From contig CACRSC010000012.1 in the NCBI GenBank assembly GCA_902651635.1, positions 214,681 through 261,610 on the forward strand: a stretch of 46,930 nt of DNA, read 5' to 3'. This document shows positions 21,162-32,158 of this stretch, one piece after another (the stretch's first letter is position 1; each line of letters begins with the position of its first letter). The notes under the pieces were generated by a model, which was not told the origin of the DNA, did not search any database, and worked only from the letters and a program-made list of their open reading frames with translations. The stretch comes from Mastigamoeba balamuthi. Taxonomy: Eukaryota; Evosea; Mastigamoebida; Mastigamoebidae. A program made the translations under genes and the position numbers.

Positions 21162-23613
21162 ATGGCTGATGCGACCGCCGCGCCCGCCGTGTGCGCCTCT
21201 GCGCAGCGACCCGGGACGCCCGAGGGCGACGCGGGTGCGCTGCGCCTGCGCCACCAGAAGGTGCTGTACTGGGGCGCTGGCACGTGGCACGAGTACCGCG
21301 ACATCAGGCGCCTCTGCGTCCTCAAGCCCCCGCGCCGCGTGTCGGTCCCCGACCCCGCCCACGCGCTCAGCCAGCAGGCCCCGCACAGCTCCTCGCTGCC
21401 AGCCCCGGACCCCAGCAGATATGTGAGTTCACGTTGGCTCCTTGTTGCACCCCCTCCCCCTGCTCCTGCCTCTTCACTCTCTCCCTCTCTCTTTCTCTCC
21501 CACCCTCGCTCCTTCACTCCCACCGGCTGTGGTGGTGGTGAGAGGGGGGATATTTTCGCGATATCGGGCCCCCTGTGCGCGTGCGGCGAGGGCGCGCAGC
21601 CGCCGCCCGGAGCCCCACAAGTGCGGGGTGCTCGTGGGTGGTTTTTCTTCATTTTTCCGGCGGGTTGGAGGTGTAGGGTGCCGTTGGAACGCTTTCGCGC
21701 AGTCGCACCAACTGCACCACGCCGATTCTCTCGCGGAAAACCAGCATTTGATTTGTCGTTTTTTCCGCTCTTGTCCGTTCACCAAAACACGCGTGTCCCG
21801 GCGATTTCTGACTCGGCGGGCTCCCCGGGGGCCGCGTACGGGCACACAGATCGAGGCCGTGGCGCACTTCAAGGGCCAGGTCTCGATGACGAAGATCCTG
21901 TCGCGTCGCCAGATGCGCGAGCCCGACGACGACCTGACGCAGTGGCCCGAGGCGTACTTTGTCTGCGACACGTGGTACTTCCACCGCCCGGGCTCGACTG
22001 TGATCCAGGTATGTGCAGCAGCACGGCAGCAGGGCACTTTCGACGAGAGGAAATGTCTTCTCGTCATTATCCACTGCTGTTTTTTTTCCTCTTCTCTGCC
22101 CTCCTCTTCTTTGCTGCACGTTACTTAAGGCGTGTGTTGGTGCTGGAAATATGCACTTTTCCGTTTCATTATCGCCGTACTTATAGTATTCATCACCGCA
22201 CTGTGGATATCAGGGGAATTCACTCGCTCTGGCATTCTCACTCGCCTCTCGCCACTGACTTATAGAGTACCATTTTACACTATTGGTGCACACGCCCCGC
22301 GGGGGTCGCTGTGCATATTCTGGGTCCATGCGCTTTGCTTCGGAGGCCGAATAGCTCCTGCGTGGATGTTTCTAGTTCACTCCTGGGCCAACTGGCGGGC
22401 CTGCTGCAGTGTTGCACCAAAATCTGACCCCGAAATTCCTGCCGCCCTGCAGCTGGACCCCGAATGGCACGGCACGTCGACCGAGATCGAGTTCCCCCTG
22501 GTGCAGTGCGACCACTGCCAGGAGTACGCGCGCGTGGGCGGCGTCAAGTTCATTGAGGTCACCGCCGACTGCCGCCGCTGCCACTTTTGCTCGCAGGCCT
22601 GCCTCGACGCCTCCGGGGTCGCCTCGCGCTGCCAGACCACCCCGGTCCCCCCGCCGCCCAGCCAGCACTCGCTGCCATCGCACCACCCGCCACAGCAGCA
22701 GCAGCAACAGCAGCAGCAGCCGTACTACGCTGCGTCCATGCCGTCCGCGACGATACCGCTCGTGTCGATGTCGCCGCTGCGCGACCCGTCGCCCGTGGCT
22801 GTCCAGAACCCGCCGATGCCGTCGCCGCCGCTGGCCGCGCCCCTGTCGACGTCGACGACGCTCGCAGCATCGCTCTCCACGATGAGCATAGCCAAGTCGA
22901 CTCCGGGCATCGCTGGCTGCGTCGTGATCAGCCCCGCGCCGACGCCCACGCAGCAGCCCGTCGGGGCCCCTGTGCCGCCGCCGGGCGCGTCGCTGGGCCG
23001 CACGTACAAGCGCCCGAGCGCCGCGTTCTCGTCGATGCCCCCTGTAGCCGGCCACTGCGGCGCGTCGCCGCTGCACGCGCTGCCGCCGCTGGGGTCGAGC
23101 ATCGCGGGAGCCCCGCCGACGTTCCGCTTCTCCGTGTCGCCCGCGGACGACGGACCGCTGGCCAAGCGCCGGCGCAGCGGCGACGACCTCCTGGCCTTCT
23201 CGCTGCGAACGAGCGCCGAGCCGGCGCAGGTGATCCGGAGCTCGTACGAGGCCACGACGGGACTGCGCGCCTCGTGCCCGGAGCCCTCGGAGAGCACCAA
23301 CGGGGGAACGCTGTCGCCGCTCGGGCCCTACGTTCCTCCCTCGCCCACGGTGCTGCCCGGGCCTGGACAAGGCCCCGTGGGCGCCGGGCCTCTGGGCCCG
23401 GGCCTGCAGTTGCCGGAGATGCACGAGCAGCACGGGCACCCGGGCCCGCAGCAGATCTGCAGGCAGTGCAGGACCGCGCCCGTCGACACGATTTTCCTGT
23501 GGTGCGGGCACTCGGAGATGTGCGCCGCGTGCGGGGCTGGCGTTACGTCATGCCCCGTGTGCAGCGCGCCCGTGGCGAAGGTAAACAAGATCCTGCCCGC
23601 GTCCTCGTTCTGA
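21162..23613 (+). CDS. RING-finger protein (probable E3 ubiquitin ligase) with extra Cys-rich region
   Basis: Three exons, 21162-21422, 21850-22008 and 22453-23613, with long introns of 427 and 444 nt; 526 residues. The C-terminus is a C3HC4 RING: CRQC, then FLWCGHSEMCAACG and CPVC, as in IAP/MGRN-type ligases. The first 140 residues contain KVLYWGAGTWHEYRD and FVCDTWYFHRPGS, not assigned. Early exon 3 has a second cysteine cluster (CDHC, then CRRCHFCSQAC) that could bind zinc. The middle is a Pro/Ser/Ala-rich region with a poly-Gln run, and a basic LAKRRRSGDD segment that could be a nuclear signal. The RING supports ubiquitin transfer; the substrate is unknown. Confidence 0.75.
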
Positions 23614-24145
23614 GCGGGGCGCTGGCGCGAAGGGCGTGTCCGCACCTCGACGGCGGGATCCACCGGGTAACGTTAGCAAGGCTTGTTGTTCTTCCGGATA
23701 CAGAGAGAAACAGAACTAAACACAAAAAGCACCCCACATCCACCACACACGAGCGCCCCCCCAAATGCGACGCATCTCTTCCCTCCCCCCTCTTTCCATA
23801 CATCAATCCCCCCGCCTCTTCCACGTCTTGCACACCAGCACGGACAGACCACACTGACAACGCAGTGTCTCGATATAGGTGCTCCCTTAATTAAAACCCC
23901 TTTTTCGCCGTCTCCTATGCGCCCGCGCCCGTTTGACCGTGTTCCGCTATTGAACAATGACGCTTATGTCGGTTGCGGGGCGGGCGAAACGTTCCACCGA
24001 CCGAGGCAAAACCCGAACTCAACACGTTTATTTCCATACACATTTGGCAGTCCGAGGGTGCCGATGGAAATGCACGCTCGTCTCGTCGCTTCCTCATTCG
24101 TCGCCGCCGGGTTTTCGTGCGGTGAATTCCAAACAACCGGGAAAA
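23614..24145. other. Convergent intergenic region
   Basis: Between the RING gene (+) and the second FDxCR gene (minus). It is rich in A/C tracts (about 23715-23780) and T-rich patches consistent with two 3' UTRs. No gene was found. Confidence 0.35.
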
Positions 24146-24977
24146 TCAAAGTTGAAATAGTAACTCCTTGAGCACCGAAATTTGCACGAGGCGGGCGTAG
24201 TACTGGCCCTCGAGCTCGGCGACCTCGTTCAGCACGTTGCGCATGCCAGGGGCGCTGATCACGGGCCGTTCCGGTGACTCTGCCACCGGGCGCTCCACGC
24301 GGGCGGTAATGGCAGGCGTGGACTTCTTGAGCTCAGTTCTCCTCGACGATTTCGAGCACATCGTGAAGGGCTCGGAGACGAGCCTGCAGACGACCGAGCC
24401 GTCCGCGCCCCGGAGCTCAGCGGCGATGACCACGCGGCCCCCGAGGTGGAGACGTGAGGAATTGCAATACCTAAAAAGGAAACCGGGATCTCAGTGAGAA
24501 TGGCCTCTGTCCCGTGCATGGACAGGCATCCGTACGAGCGACATTTGTCGAAAACGAATACAGCCTCGTCGCCCGCGGTCGTCGGCCCCGCCTGGAGGCG
24601 GCTGGTGCTGATGCTCGCGTTGCCTGGACGCTGCTTGCAGCACCTCGCGCACGACTCCAGTGCTGAAACGGAAAAAAACGCCCGCAAAAACTGTGAGCGG
24701 GCGCCACACGAGTTCAAGGGACGCACGGTCCTCCGTGTGGCCCTCGAGACGCACGTTCGCGGCGAATCCGGCGCTCCACACGTCGGCCGCCGTGACGCGG
24801 TTCAGGGCGAGCCACTGCCTGCTGACCACAATCGTCACCTGACACGGGGGGATCGCTCCGTGTCAGCGCCAGTTTGCGCCTCCGAGCGCGGGCGTGGAGA
24901 CGCACGGTGAAGGGGCAGCACAGGTAGACCTTCGGGGAGGATAGGGCGAGAACAGGGACGGGCGAGGCTCCTTGCAT
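24146..24977 (-). CDS. Member 2 of the Cys-rich 'FDxCR' domain family, function unknown
   Basis: Four exons on the minus strand: 24906-24977, 24727-24838, 24536-24662 and 24146-24470; introns of 64-67 nt; 211 residues, the shortest and cleanest member. Order of elements: LALSSPKVYLCCPFT, VTIVVSRQWLALNRVTAADV, LESCARCCKQR, VFVFDKCRSYCNSSRLHLGG, VVIAAELRG, SEPFTMCSKSSRR, and the C-terminal helix AELEGQYYARLVQISVLKEL. Intron positions and phases (0, 1, 2) equal those of the 5.4-7.0 kb paralogue, so the two share a recent common ancestor. About 140 residues form the domain and little else is present. The fold may be an Ig-like DNA-binding domain, but no sequence match to a named family was recognised. 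Confidence 0.75.
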
Positions 24978-25258
24978 GGCGAGGAATGCTGTTTTTGCGA
25001 TGATTTTCTAATAGTGACCACTTCAGGCCACCCCCGACCCCAAAACAGAACCCATACCCTTTTTCTACGAGTTTCCCGAACGCGCGAGAGGTGAATCATG
25101 AGCGGCATCGCAATGCGACGAGACAGCAAACCAAACGGGAGGGGAGGGTGCCAACGGGAATGCCAGACGGAACGACGAGTCGGAGTTCCTGGTAAATCAC
25201 GTTTTCCTGTCACTATAAGGTGTCAGAATTTGAACATTCTGTTCAACTTTCTTAAGAA

Positions 25259-25340
25259 GTGTTCGTGGCCGAGCGGTCTAAGGCGGCACCTTGAGGTGGT
25301 GTTCTCTTCGGAGGCGAGGGTTCGAATCCCTTCGAACACA
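25259..25340 (+). tRNA. tRNA-Leu (anticodon GAG)
   Basis: A type II tRNA with long variable arm: acceptor GTGTTCG/CGAACAC fully paired, D arm GCC/GGC, anticodon stem GCACC/GGTGT with loop TTGAGGT (T33, anticodon GAG), variable arm TCTCTTCGGAGGC, T arm GAGGG/CCCTT with loop TTCGAAT, discriminator A and a T4 run downstream. D-arm and variable-arm sequences match eukaryotic tRNA-Leu. Eukaryotes normally use AAG for this box. No intron. Confidence 0.92.
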
Positions 25341-25536
25341 TTTTCGTACTTTTCATACTGTTACTCTACCACACTCCTTTTTCTGCGATGCATGTGTCCA
25401 AGATTCCTCGAGCTTTGGTTGCCTGACGGTCCAGGGGGACCCGATCCCGAGGGGTGAGAACACCAAAATCTCAGCCAATGACATCAACTTGGAGATATTT
25501 CCCAGATTTGCTGTCTCAGTGGCGTCCTCCTCCTCA

Positions 25537-26807
25537 ATGTCGCAGACCAGCACTGAGCCCGCTGCCGCCCCGCAGGCCATCGTCCGGGCCTCGGACATCC
25601 TCAACGCGCCGCGCCCCAACGCGGTCTCCCCCACAGACCTCACGGGCCCCTCGAGCGCCGAGTACGACGTCGGCAACCTCTGCGCCTTCGACGGCGCCCC
25701 CATCGGTGCCCTCCCCCCTCATCCGCTCCCCAGCCCTCTGCGCCCTTGTCCTGCCCACCACACCACACGGGACTGCGGACCCCCTACTCCCCTCTGGTCC
25801 ATGTCCCCTCCCCCCACACGTGCCCACCGGAGGACGCTGACGCGACGTGTGGCGGTGGGGCGTGGGGGCGCAGACATGGCGCTGTACAAGAAGGACCCGG
25901 CGAGGTGCTGCGCAGAGGCGTGCCGCGAGGCCGCGCAGGGGCTCGTCGCAGAGCTCTTCTCGCTGCCCACGCAGCCGTCGATCGACGGGCCCGTCGCGAT
26001 GCTGCCCAAGGGCACCACGAAGATCCCGCGCGAGAAGCACGTCCCCGTGCCCAAGGAGAAGACCAGGTGACCTCCAATCAGTTGCCCATTCAATTATAAT
26101 TCAATTCTAATTCAATTCGGTGGCCGGGGGGAATCGCGCTCGCAGGTGGGAGAAGTTTGCCGAGCGCAAGGGCATCATGAAGAAGAAGAGGCCGCAGATG
26201 GTCTACGACGAGCTGACGGACAAGTACCTGCCGCGCCACGGCTACAAGAGCGTCAAGAAGACGCACGACGCCATCGAGGGCTGGGCCATCGACCACAAGG
26301 AGGGCATGGGTCCGTGCCCCGAATCAGTTGATTTCCCGGGCGCTGATTCTGATTCTGATATCTCCCTCTCCCTGTGCAGTGGACCCGTTTGCCGAGAAGA
26401 CCAAGGAGAAGAAGAAGGCGGTCAACAGGCAGATCGGGAACCAGCTGCGCAACGTGCGCCGCACGCAGGCCAAGGCCACCAAGTCGCTGGGCGCGATCGA
26501 CAGCCTGGGGCCCTCGAAGGACCTCGTCGCCCGCGCTCGCGACGACCGCAAGCAGCGCCGCCTGGACGAGAAGCACTCTGCGCGGGGCAAGCGCTCGCGC
26601 GGCGCCTCGGACGACGGCGACGGCCTCCCCGAGAGCAAGCGCTCCTCGCGCGTCCTCAGGAGCGTGCTGGGCGGCGGCGGCAAGGGCGACGCCGAGGGCG
26701 GCAGCGGCAGCGGCAGGGCCTCGTTTGCCAAGCAGAGCAAGTCGAGGCGGAAGAAGGACAAGGCCAAGTCCGACTCGCCCCGCGGCGTCTGGAAGAAGCG
26801 CAGGTGA
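25537..26807 (+). CDS. RRS1: RRS1-type ribosome biogenesis factor
   Basis: Four exons, 25537-25705, 25874-26066, 26146-26309 and 26380-26807, giving 317 residues. RRS1 hallmarks are in order: YDVGNLCAFD near the N-terminus, PTQPSIDGPVAMLPKGTTKIPREKHVPVPKEKTRWEKFA across the exon 2/3 junction, then the basic MVYDELTDKYLPRHGYKS segment, and a long Lys/Arg-rich tail. RRS1 works with RPF2 to place the 5S RNP into the pre-60S particle in the nucleolus. Introns 2 and 3 carry CAATCAGTTG and GAATCAGTTGATTT motifs also present in introns of unrelated genes here (see findings). Confidence 0.92.
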
Positions 26808-27145
26808 CCGGCCACTCCCGCTCGCTCGCCCCGTTCGCCACGCCTCCTCCCCTCCCGTTGGGCTCGTCGTCAACAACGCGTTGCAACGCTAGTCAATTGC
26901 TGTCCGGGACACGCGTCGCGCGCGGTTCGGGGGGGTGCGCATTTCGTGCCCGTTTTCGGGAAGCGTGCGCCGAGTTCTGGCGTCGGTCGTAATCGGTCGT
27001 GTATGTGCACCGCACCTATTTTTGGGCCTCCGTCGCACAGTGTTGCAAAGCGCCAGTCCGCTTCGGGTGTAGAACAGCCCGGGCTTTGGCTAACTTCGAC
27101 AGGCTTCTGCGCGTCTCGGCTTCGGGCGCACAAAGAACCCTGAGA
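26808..27145. other. Intergenic region, nothing identified
   Basis: Separates the RRS1 stop from the start of the tandem cyclase gene. It contains TTTTTGGG-type patches but no recognisable gene or motif. Confidence 0.35.
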
Positions 27146-30100
27146 ATGGAGGACACGCTGGCAAAGCAGCCGCCCCGCGCCGCGGACAGGGCGGCGCTGC
27201 TGCCAGACGTGCTGAGGCAGCACACCGCCCCGCTGCCCAGCGGCGTCAAGGGGCGGCGCGTGTGGTCGAGCGTCCGTGTGCGCGTGCTCGCGTTTGTTTT
27301 CGCGTGCGTCCTATTCCTGGCTGCGGCGATCGTGGGCTCGGTCTTCTCGTTCGCCGCGGCGTCGCTCGCCAGCATCGAGCGCGACGTCGCGGCGAGCAAC
27401 GTGCAGGCCGCCCTGCGGGCCATCGACGAGGAGGCGTCTGCGCTGCGAGACATGATACACTCGTGGACCGAGTGGGTGCGAGCATCCCCGTCGATCGCCA
27501 GCCCGGCATTTCCGCCCCAGGAAAAGGATGGCGGCGAAACTGATCCCCCCCCGCTTGCCTCCGGCGCCGCTGCAGGACATCCTGTTCAACTACATGATGG
27601 GCGGGGACCCGCAGGGGTCGTTCTTCTCGGACTTCACCAGCCTCAACAACATGCAGCTGTTCCAGCTGTCGGGGATGCTCTTCTTCCTGCCAAACGCCAC
27701 CGCACGCCCCCGGAGCAAGAGCAACGCACCGCCGCTGACTGCTGTGCTTGGCAGTTCTTCAACGCCGCGGTGTACCGATTCCCAGACGGGGCGGCGACGA
27801 ACGTTTCGCAGAAAGTGCGGGACATCCTGACACAGAGACTGCTGAGCACGGGCGAGGTCTACGACATCATCCGGGACCCTGAGACGTATGCCCGCGGGGA
27901 CTGGCCTGGCGCCCCCCTCTCACCGCTGGCCGCGCAGGCGCTCCGTCAGCCTCATCGTCTCGTCCCCGATCATCAACGGGGGCAACATCACGGACTTCAG
28001 GCCGGGCGGGTGGCTCATGTTCACGAGGGACGTCCAGATGGTGCTCCCCAAGGTGGCGTCCACGTCCAACCTCTGCCTGGCCCTGTGAGCACCCGCCACG
28101 CGCCCCGCACGAATGACCCCCGGCGCGCGCAGGTTCGGCTCCCTCGATGAGGTTGAGCCGTGCTGCAGACCGGCGTGGTCGGGAGTCGGGGAAACGAGCA
28201 CGTTCTACGGCAACTTCTCTGGTACGGAGATGAGCCAACGCAGGGCCAGGCCACTGAACCACTGCCGGCAGAGGACATGGCGGGGGCGCGCGTCCTGGGC
28301 ACAGCAGAGGCCAGCAGAGCGGAGCCAAGGCTCAAGTGCTCGAAGAGAGCCAACGTGACAGACAGCTCGTACCTGATTGCCAGCAGTATCATCAACAACT
28401 TCCTGGGCGACACTGTCGCGTACCTCTACATTCAGATGGCCCGCCCCACAGCACACCTCATCACCGAGAGTACGCAGCGCACACTCGCGCATCGCGCCTG
28501 ATGCACTGCTCCTCCCCTCACCCTCAAAGCCGAGAGGAATCTGGTCGTCGTGAGCCTCGTGCTGCTCGGCTGCATCGTGGTGTCCATCGGGGCCATCCTC
28601 GAGCTCGCGGCCATCAGGCGGCTGCGGGCGTTCACCAGCCGTATCGTGGAGATCGGCTACGGCATGAGCCTAGAGGAGCGGATGCGGGACAAGGGCAAGA
28701 GCGAGCTCCACACTGTCGCCAAGATGGTCGACTCGCTCCTCGACAAGCTTCACAGGCAGAAAACGTACGGGAGAAGCGAGCAGCCAGCGCACGCTGCTGA
28801 CCAGGCCTTGTCGAACACAACATGCAGGCAAACCGACGTCATTATGAGGAACACGTTTCCGATGCACGTCATACAGGAGCTGAGGAACGGGGCTGTCCCC
28901 TGCGACCACTTCAAAGAGGTGTCGTTCCTCTATGCGGACATATGCAACTTCACCCTCTGGTGCGCTCGCGCCCCCCGTTGGCCCACTGTCTGCCGCCCAC
29001 CCTGCCCACCATCCACTGACTCGGGCCGGGCAAGGTCGTCGAGGACTCCCGCAAAAAACGTCGCGGGGTTCCTGAACGAGCTGTTCCTAGACATGGACAC
29101 AATACTGGAGAGATACGTCGCCCTGAAGGTCTGCACGATCGGCGACGCGTACGTGCTCGCCACGGGAATACCGCAGAGAGAAGAGGACGACGCGCAGAAG
29201 GCGGCGTGCATCGCCCTCGAATTCCAGGGGTTCGGGCTCTGCTCCTTTTCTGGCCGATTGTGGCTGATGGTGACCTCGTGCCACGCAGGCTGTGCAGCGG
29301 GAGGAAGATGGACAAGGACCAGGACCTCCTACTGCGCATCGGGATAGCCACGGGCTCGTGCAGCGCCTCGCTGGTCGGCTCCAGGAAGTTCAAGTACGAA
29401 GTATGGGGGACTGCAGGCACGTCGCTCCCATCTCTCTCTCCCGCCTGCCGAGTTGGCTTCTGACTGCCCTCTGGCACAGTGTCACGCGCGGAGAAGATGC
29501 AGACGTCCGCAGACCCGGGGATGGTGCTCTGCTGCCCGGCGACGGCGGAGAAGTTGGAGAAGGACCGGTTCAACTTCGGCTCCTGCCGCAGCGTCGAGGC
29601 GGGCGACTGCACCCTCGTGGGCCACGAGCTCGCCTCTGCGGTCTTCGGTGCTCTCTGCTCCGCGTGGTTGGCACGCGCACTCAACTGTTCCTTCAGTACC
29701 GGCATCCCAGGACCTGAGGACATCGAACTCCTCTGCCCCGGTGGACGTCGCGGACCTCTGCCAGTCGCCCGGGTGCTCCAACTCGCCGGTGCTCAAGGGC
29801 AAGCAGAGACAGTACACAGCAGAAGCCGAGAGACGACACGCACACGGCTCCCGCGCGTCCACGCTGCTGCACTCGCTGCGGTTCCGACAGTCGACGGGGC
29901 TCGTGCTGCTCACCGTCGTGGCGATCGGAGTGCTGGCCGGCGTCCTCGCTGGGATCAGCAGGGCCGCGGACAGGAAGCTGCTGCACGACATCGGGCAGGC
30001 CAACGTCGAGCGGGTGGCCAGCCTGCTGGTCTCGGCGCAGAGCCAGGTGATGGACACGGCGGTGTCGTGGGCCATCTGGGACAGGAGCTACAACTTCATG

Positions 30101-31933
30101 CTCTACGGCGAGTACGGCAAGTCGTTCTGGGACAGGAACTTCGGCGACAGGGGCAACTTCTACCCGCGCTACAAGATGGACTCGGTGCTCTTCATCATGA
30201 GGAACGGTACGCTGCGCAAGGGCACCGCCTGGAGCTACTTGCTGGGCAGGGAGAGGGTCCTGGAGGACATCGAGGTCCGCGTCATTGCCGACTACCTCCT
30301 GCAGAACGACCGGTTCCTTGGGGTCATGACAGACCCGACCACGTGCGCTGCGCTGTCCTCTGGCCACCGCCAGCTGCCTCTGCGTTGCTGACCCACCCCT
30401 CACTCGGGACACGCCCAGAAACGTCTCGCGGATGGTTGCTGCGTGCCGGGTGGCGCACGATGACGGGACTGGAGACCACATTGGGTGGCTGGTGATGACA
30501 CGGGACATCAGAATCGTCCTTGCCAAGTGGGCCTACGACTCGGGCGTCTGCGTCGGGGTCCTGAACATGGGCAGCGCAGTCCCCCCTGAGCTCCGGTCGC
30601 TGTGGAGTGTCTCGGAGGACAGGAGCACGTTCATATCGACCAACGACCAAATCCTCTCGGTTCCAGGTTCTCAGCTCTCCGACCGACTGTCTTCCCTCTC
30701 ACTACCGCGATGCCGCGTGGTACAGCATTCTCCGTGAAGGCGACTCTGGCGCACTCGCGCATGAGCAGCACGTCGCCTCTTGGAGGGGCTGCCCTTGCGT
30801 GCCCGGGCGATGCGAACCTGGACGGCTACATCGCGTCTGGCGCGACCATAGCCAACGCAGTGAGACGCCTACGCAAGGCAGCGGGTCACGTTCTAACCGC
30901 CTGGGACGCCAGACAGGGGGCACGGGCTTCATGCTGTTCACGGGCCAGTCAACGCAGTCTGCCGACACGCAGCGAGCGGCGCTGTGGAACATCGCGGTGA
31001 TTGACGTGTGCATCATGGGAGTCGCCCCCTTGCTCTGTATCGCGGCTATGGAGCTGTTCTTCTTCCGCCCGCTCTCCTCGCTCTGCCGCAGCATCGCCAG
31101 CGTGGCCCATGGCCAGAGGGTCGCGTTCAACGGCATTGGGGAGCTCAGAGACGTTGCGCGCTCGGTCAACTTCCTTCTGGACTCCCTCGAGAAGGCAGAG
31201 GGGTACATGCCTTTGGGCTCCGTCTCTTCTAACAACCGCACAGGTGCTCGCACATGATCCTGAGCAACATGTTCCCCAGCCACATCTACCAGGCGCTGCT
31301 GAGCGGCCACCACACAAGCGAGATGACGGAGACGTTTGAGAACGTCAGCATACTCTTCTCAGAGGTCGTCGGCTTCTCCAAGTGGGCCTCTACGAGCGAC
31401 CCCCAGGACGTCCTCATGTTCGTCAACGACCTCGTGGCTCAGTACGACGACGAGGTCGAGAGGCACCCAGATGTGATCAAGATTAAGACAATCCTCGACA
31501 TATACAGCACGTCTTGTGCACATCTTACAGTTCAATTGACACCATTTCAGTGGCAATCGCTGGGGTCCCGAAGTGGAGTGCGGAATGTGCACAGCAGCTG
31601 GCACTGGTCGCGCTCAGACTACAGGAGGTCAGCTCGCTGCACACCCTCGAGGGAGTTCCCGTGAGAACGAGGTTTGGGATCAGCACGGGCCCGTGCAGCG
31701 GTGGCATTATAGGAAAGAGCATGTGGCTGTTCGACATCTGGTCAGACACAGTCAACATGGCAGCTCGACTGCGCGCCAATGCCCCCTCGGGGTCCATCAT
31801 GTGCTGCGCCAGCACGTATGCAGCCCTCGATTCACGCTTCGAGTACGGCGAGCCCGTTCAGATGCAGCTAAAAGGAAAGGGCGTCCAATGCCTTTACCCC
31901 CTTCTGGGCCTTAGGGGACTCACAATTCACTGA
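27146..31933 (+). CDS. Tandem receptor adenylyl cyclase: two TM-CHASE4-TM-HAMP-cyclase modules in one chain
   Basis: Seventeen exons (27146-27475, 27576-27701, 27755-27885, 27938-28084, 28133-28221, 28308-28469, 28530-28764, 28828-28959, 29035-29229, 29289-29416, 29480-29647, 29697-30342, 30419-30666, 30726-30859, 30913-31202, 31244-31506, 31551-31933) give 1268 residues. Each half has a TM helix (about 47-69; 681-702), a CHASE4-like sensor (SIERDVAASNVQAALRAIDE; GQANVERVASLLVSAQSQVM), a second TM helix (about 332-352; 980-1004), a HAMP-like linker and a class III cyclase domain. C1 keeps both metal aspartates (LYADICNF; TIGDAY) but has TAVSRAEK where Asn and Arg are expected. C2 has SEVVGF for the first metal site but keeps the ATP-selective Lys (KIKTI) and Asp (FDIW) and the catalytic Asn and Arg (DTVNMAAR). 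One complete composite site is predicted. Three introns (phases 2, 1, 2) match between modules; three introns start with GCACG. Confidence 0.85.
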
Positions 31934-32158
31934 GAGACCTCATGTATTCTATGGGCGTTAAACGGCAGAGTAACTACCATCGTGGTTCTTTTTAATATTT
32001 GAAATGTTGTATCTGTCTAATCACTCGGGGTGTGTTCTTGTTCCTTCGAGGACGAGCAAATGAGCCAAATTCCGCGCCTGTGCTGTACAGAGCCGAAATG
32101 CCTGACCGGCAATGTCTCGCCAACTCTTCACACCCACCAGTCGACCAGTCGACCAGTC

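Noticed and set aside
27146-31933. Treating the two cyclase modules as separate adjacent genes
   Set aside because: The frame continues through exon 12 from the end of C1 into the second TM helix without a stop or promoter-like gap, and the phase-1 splice joins cleanly.
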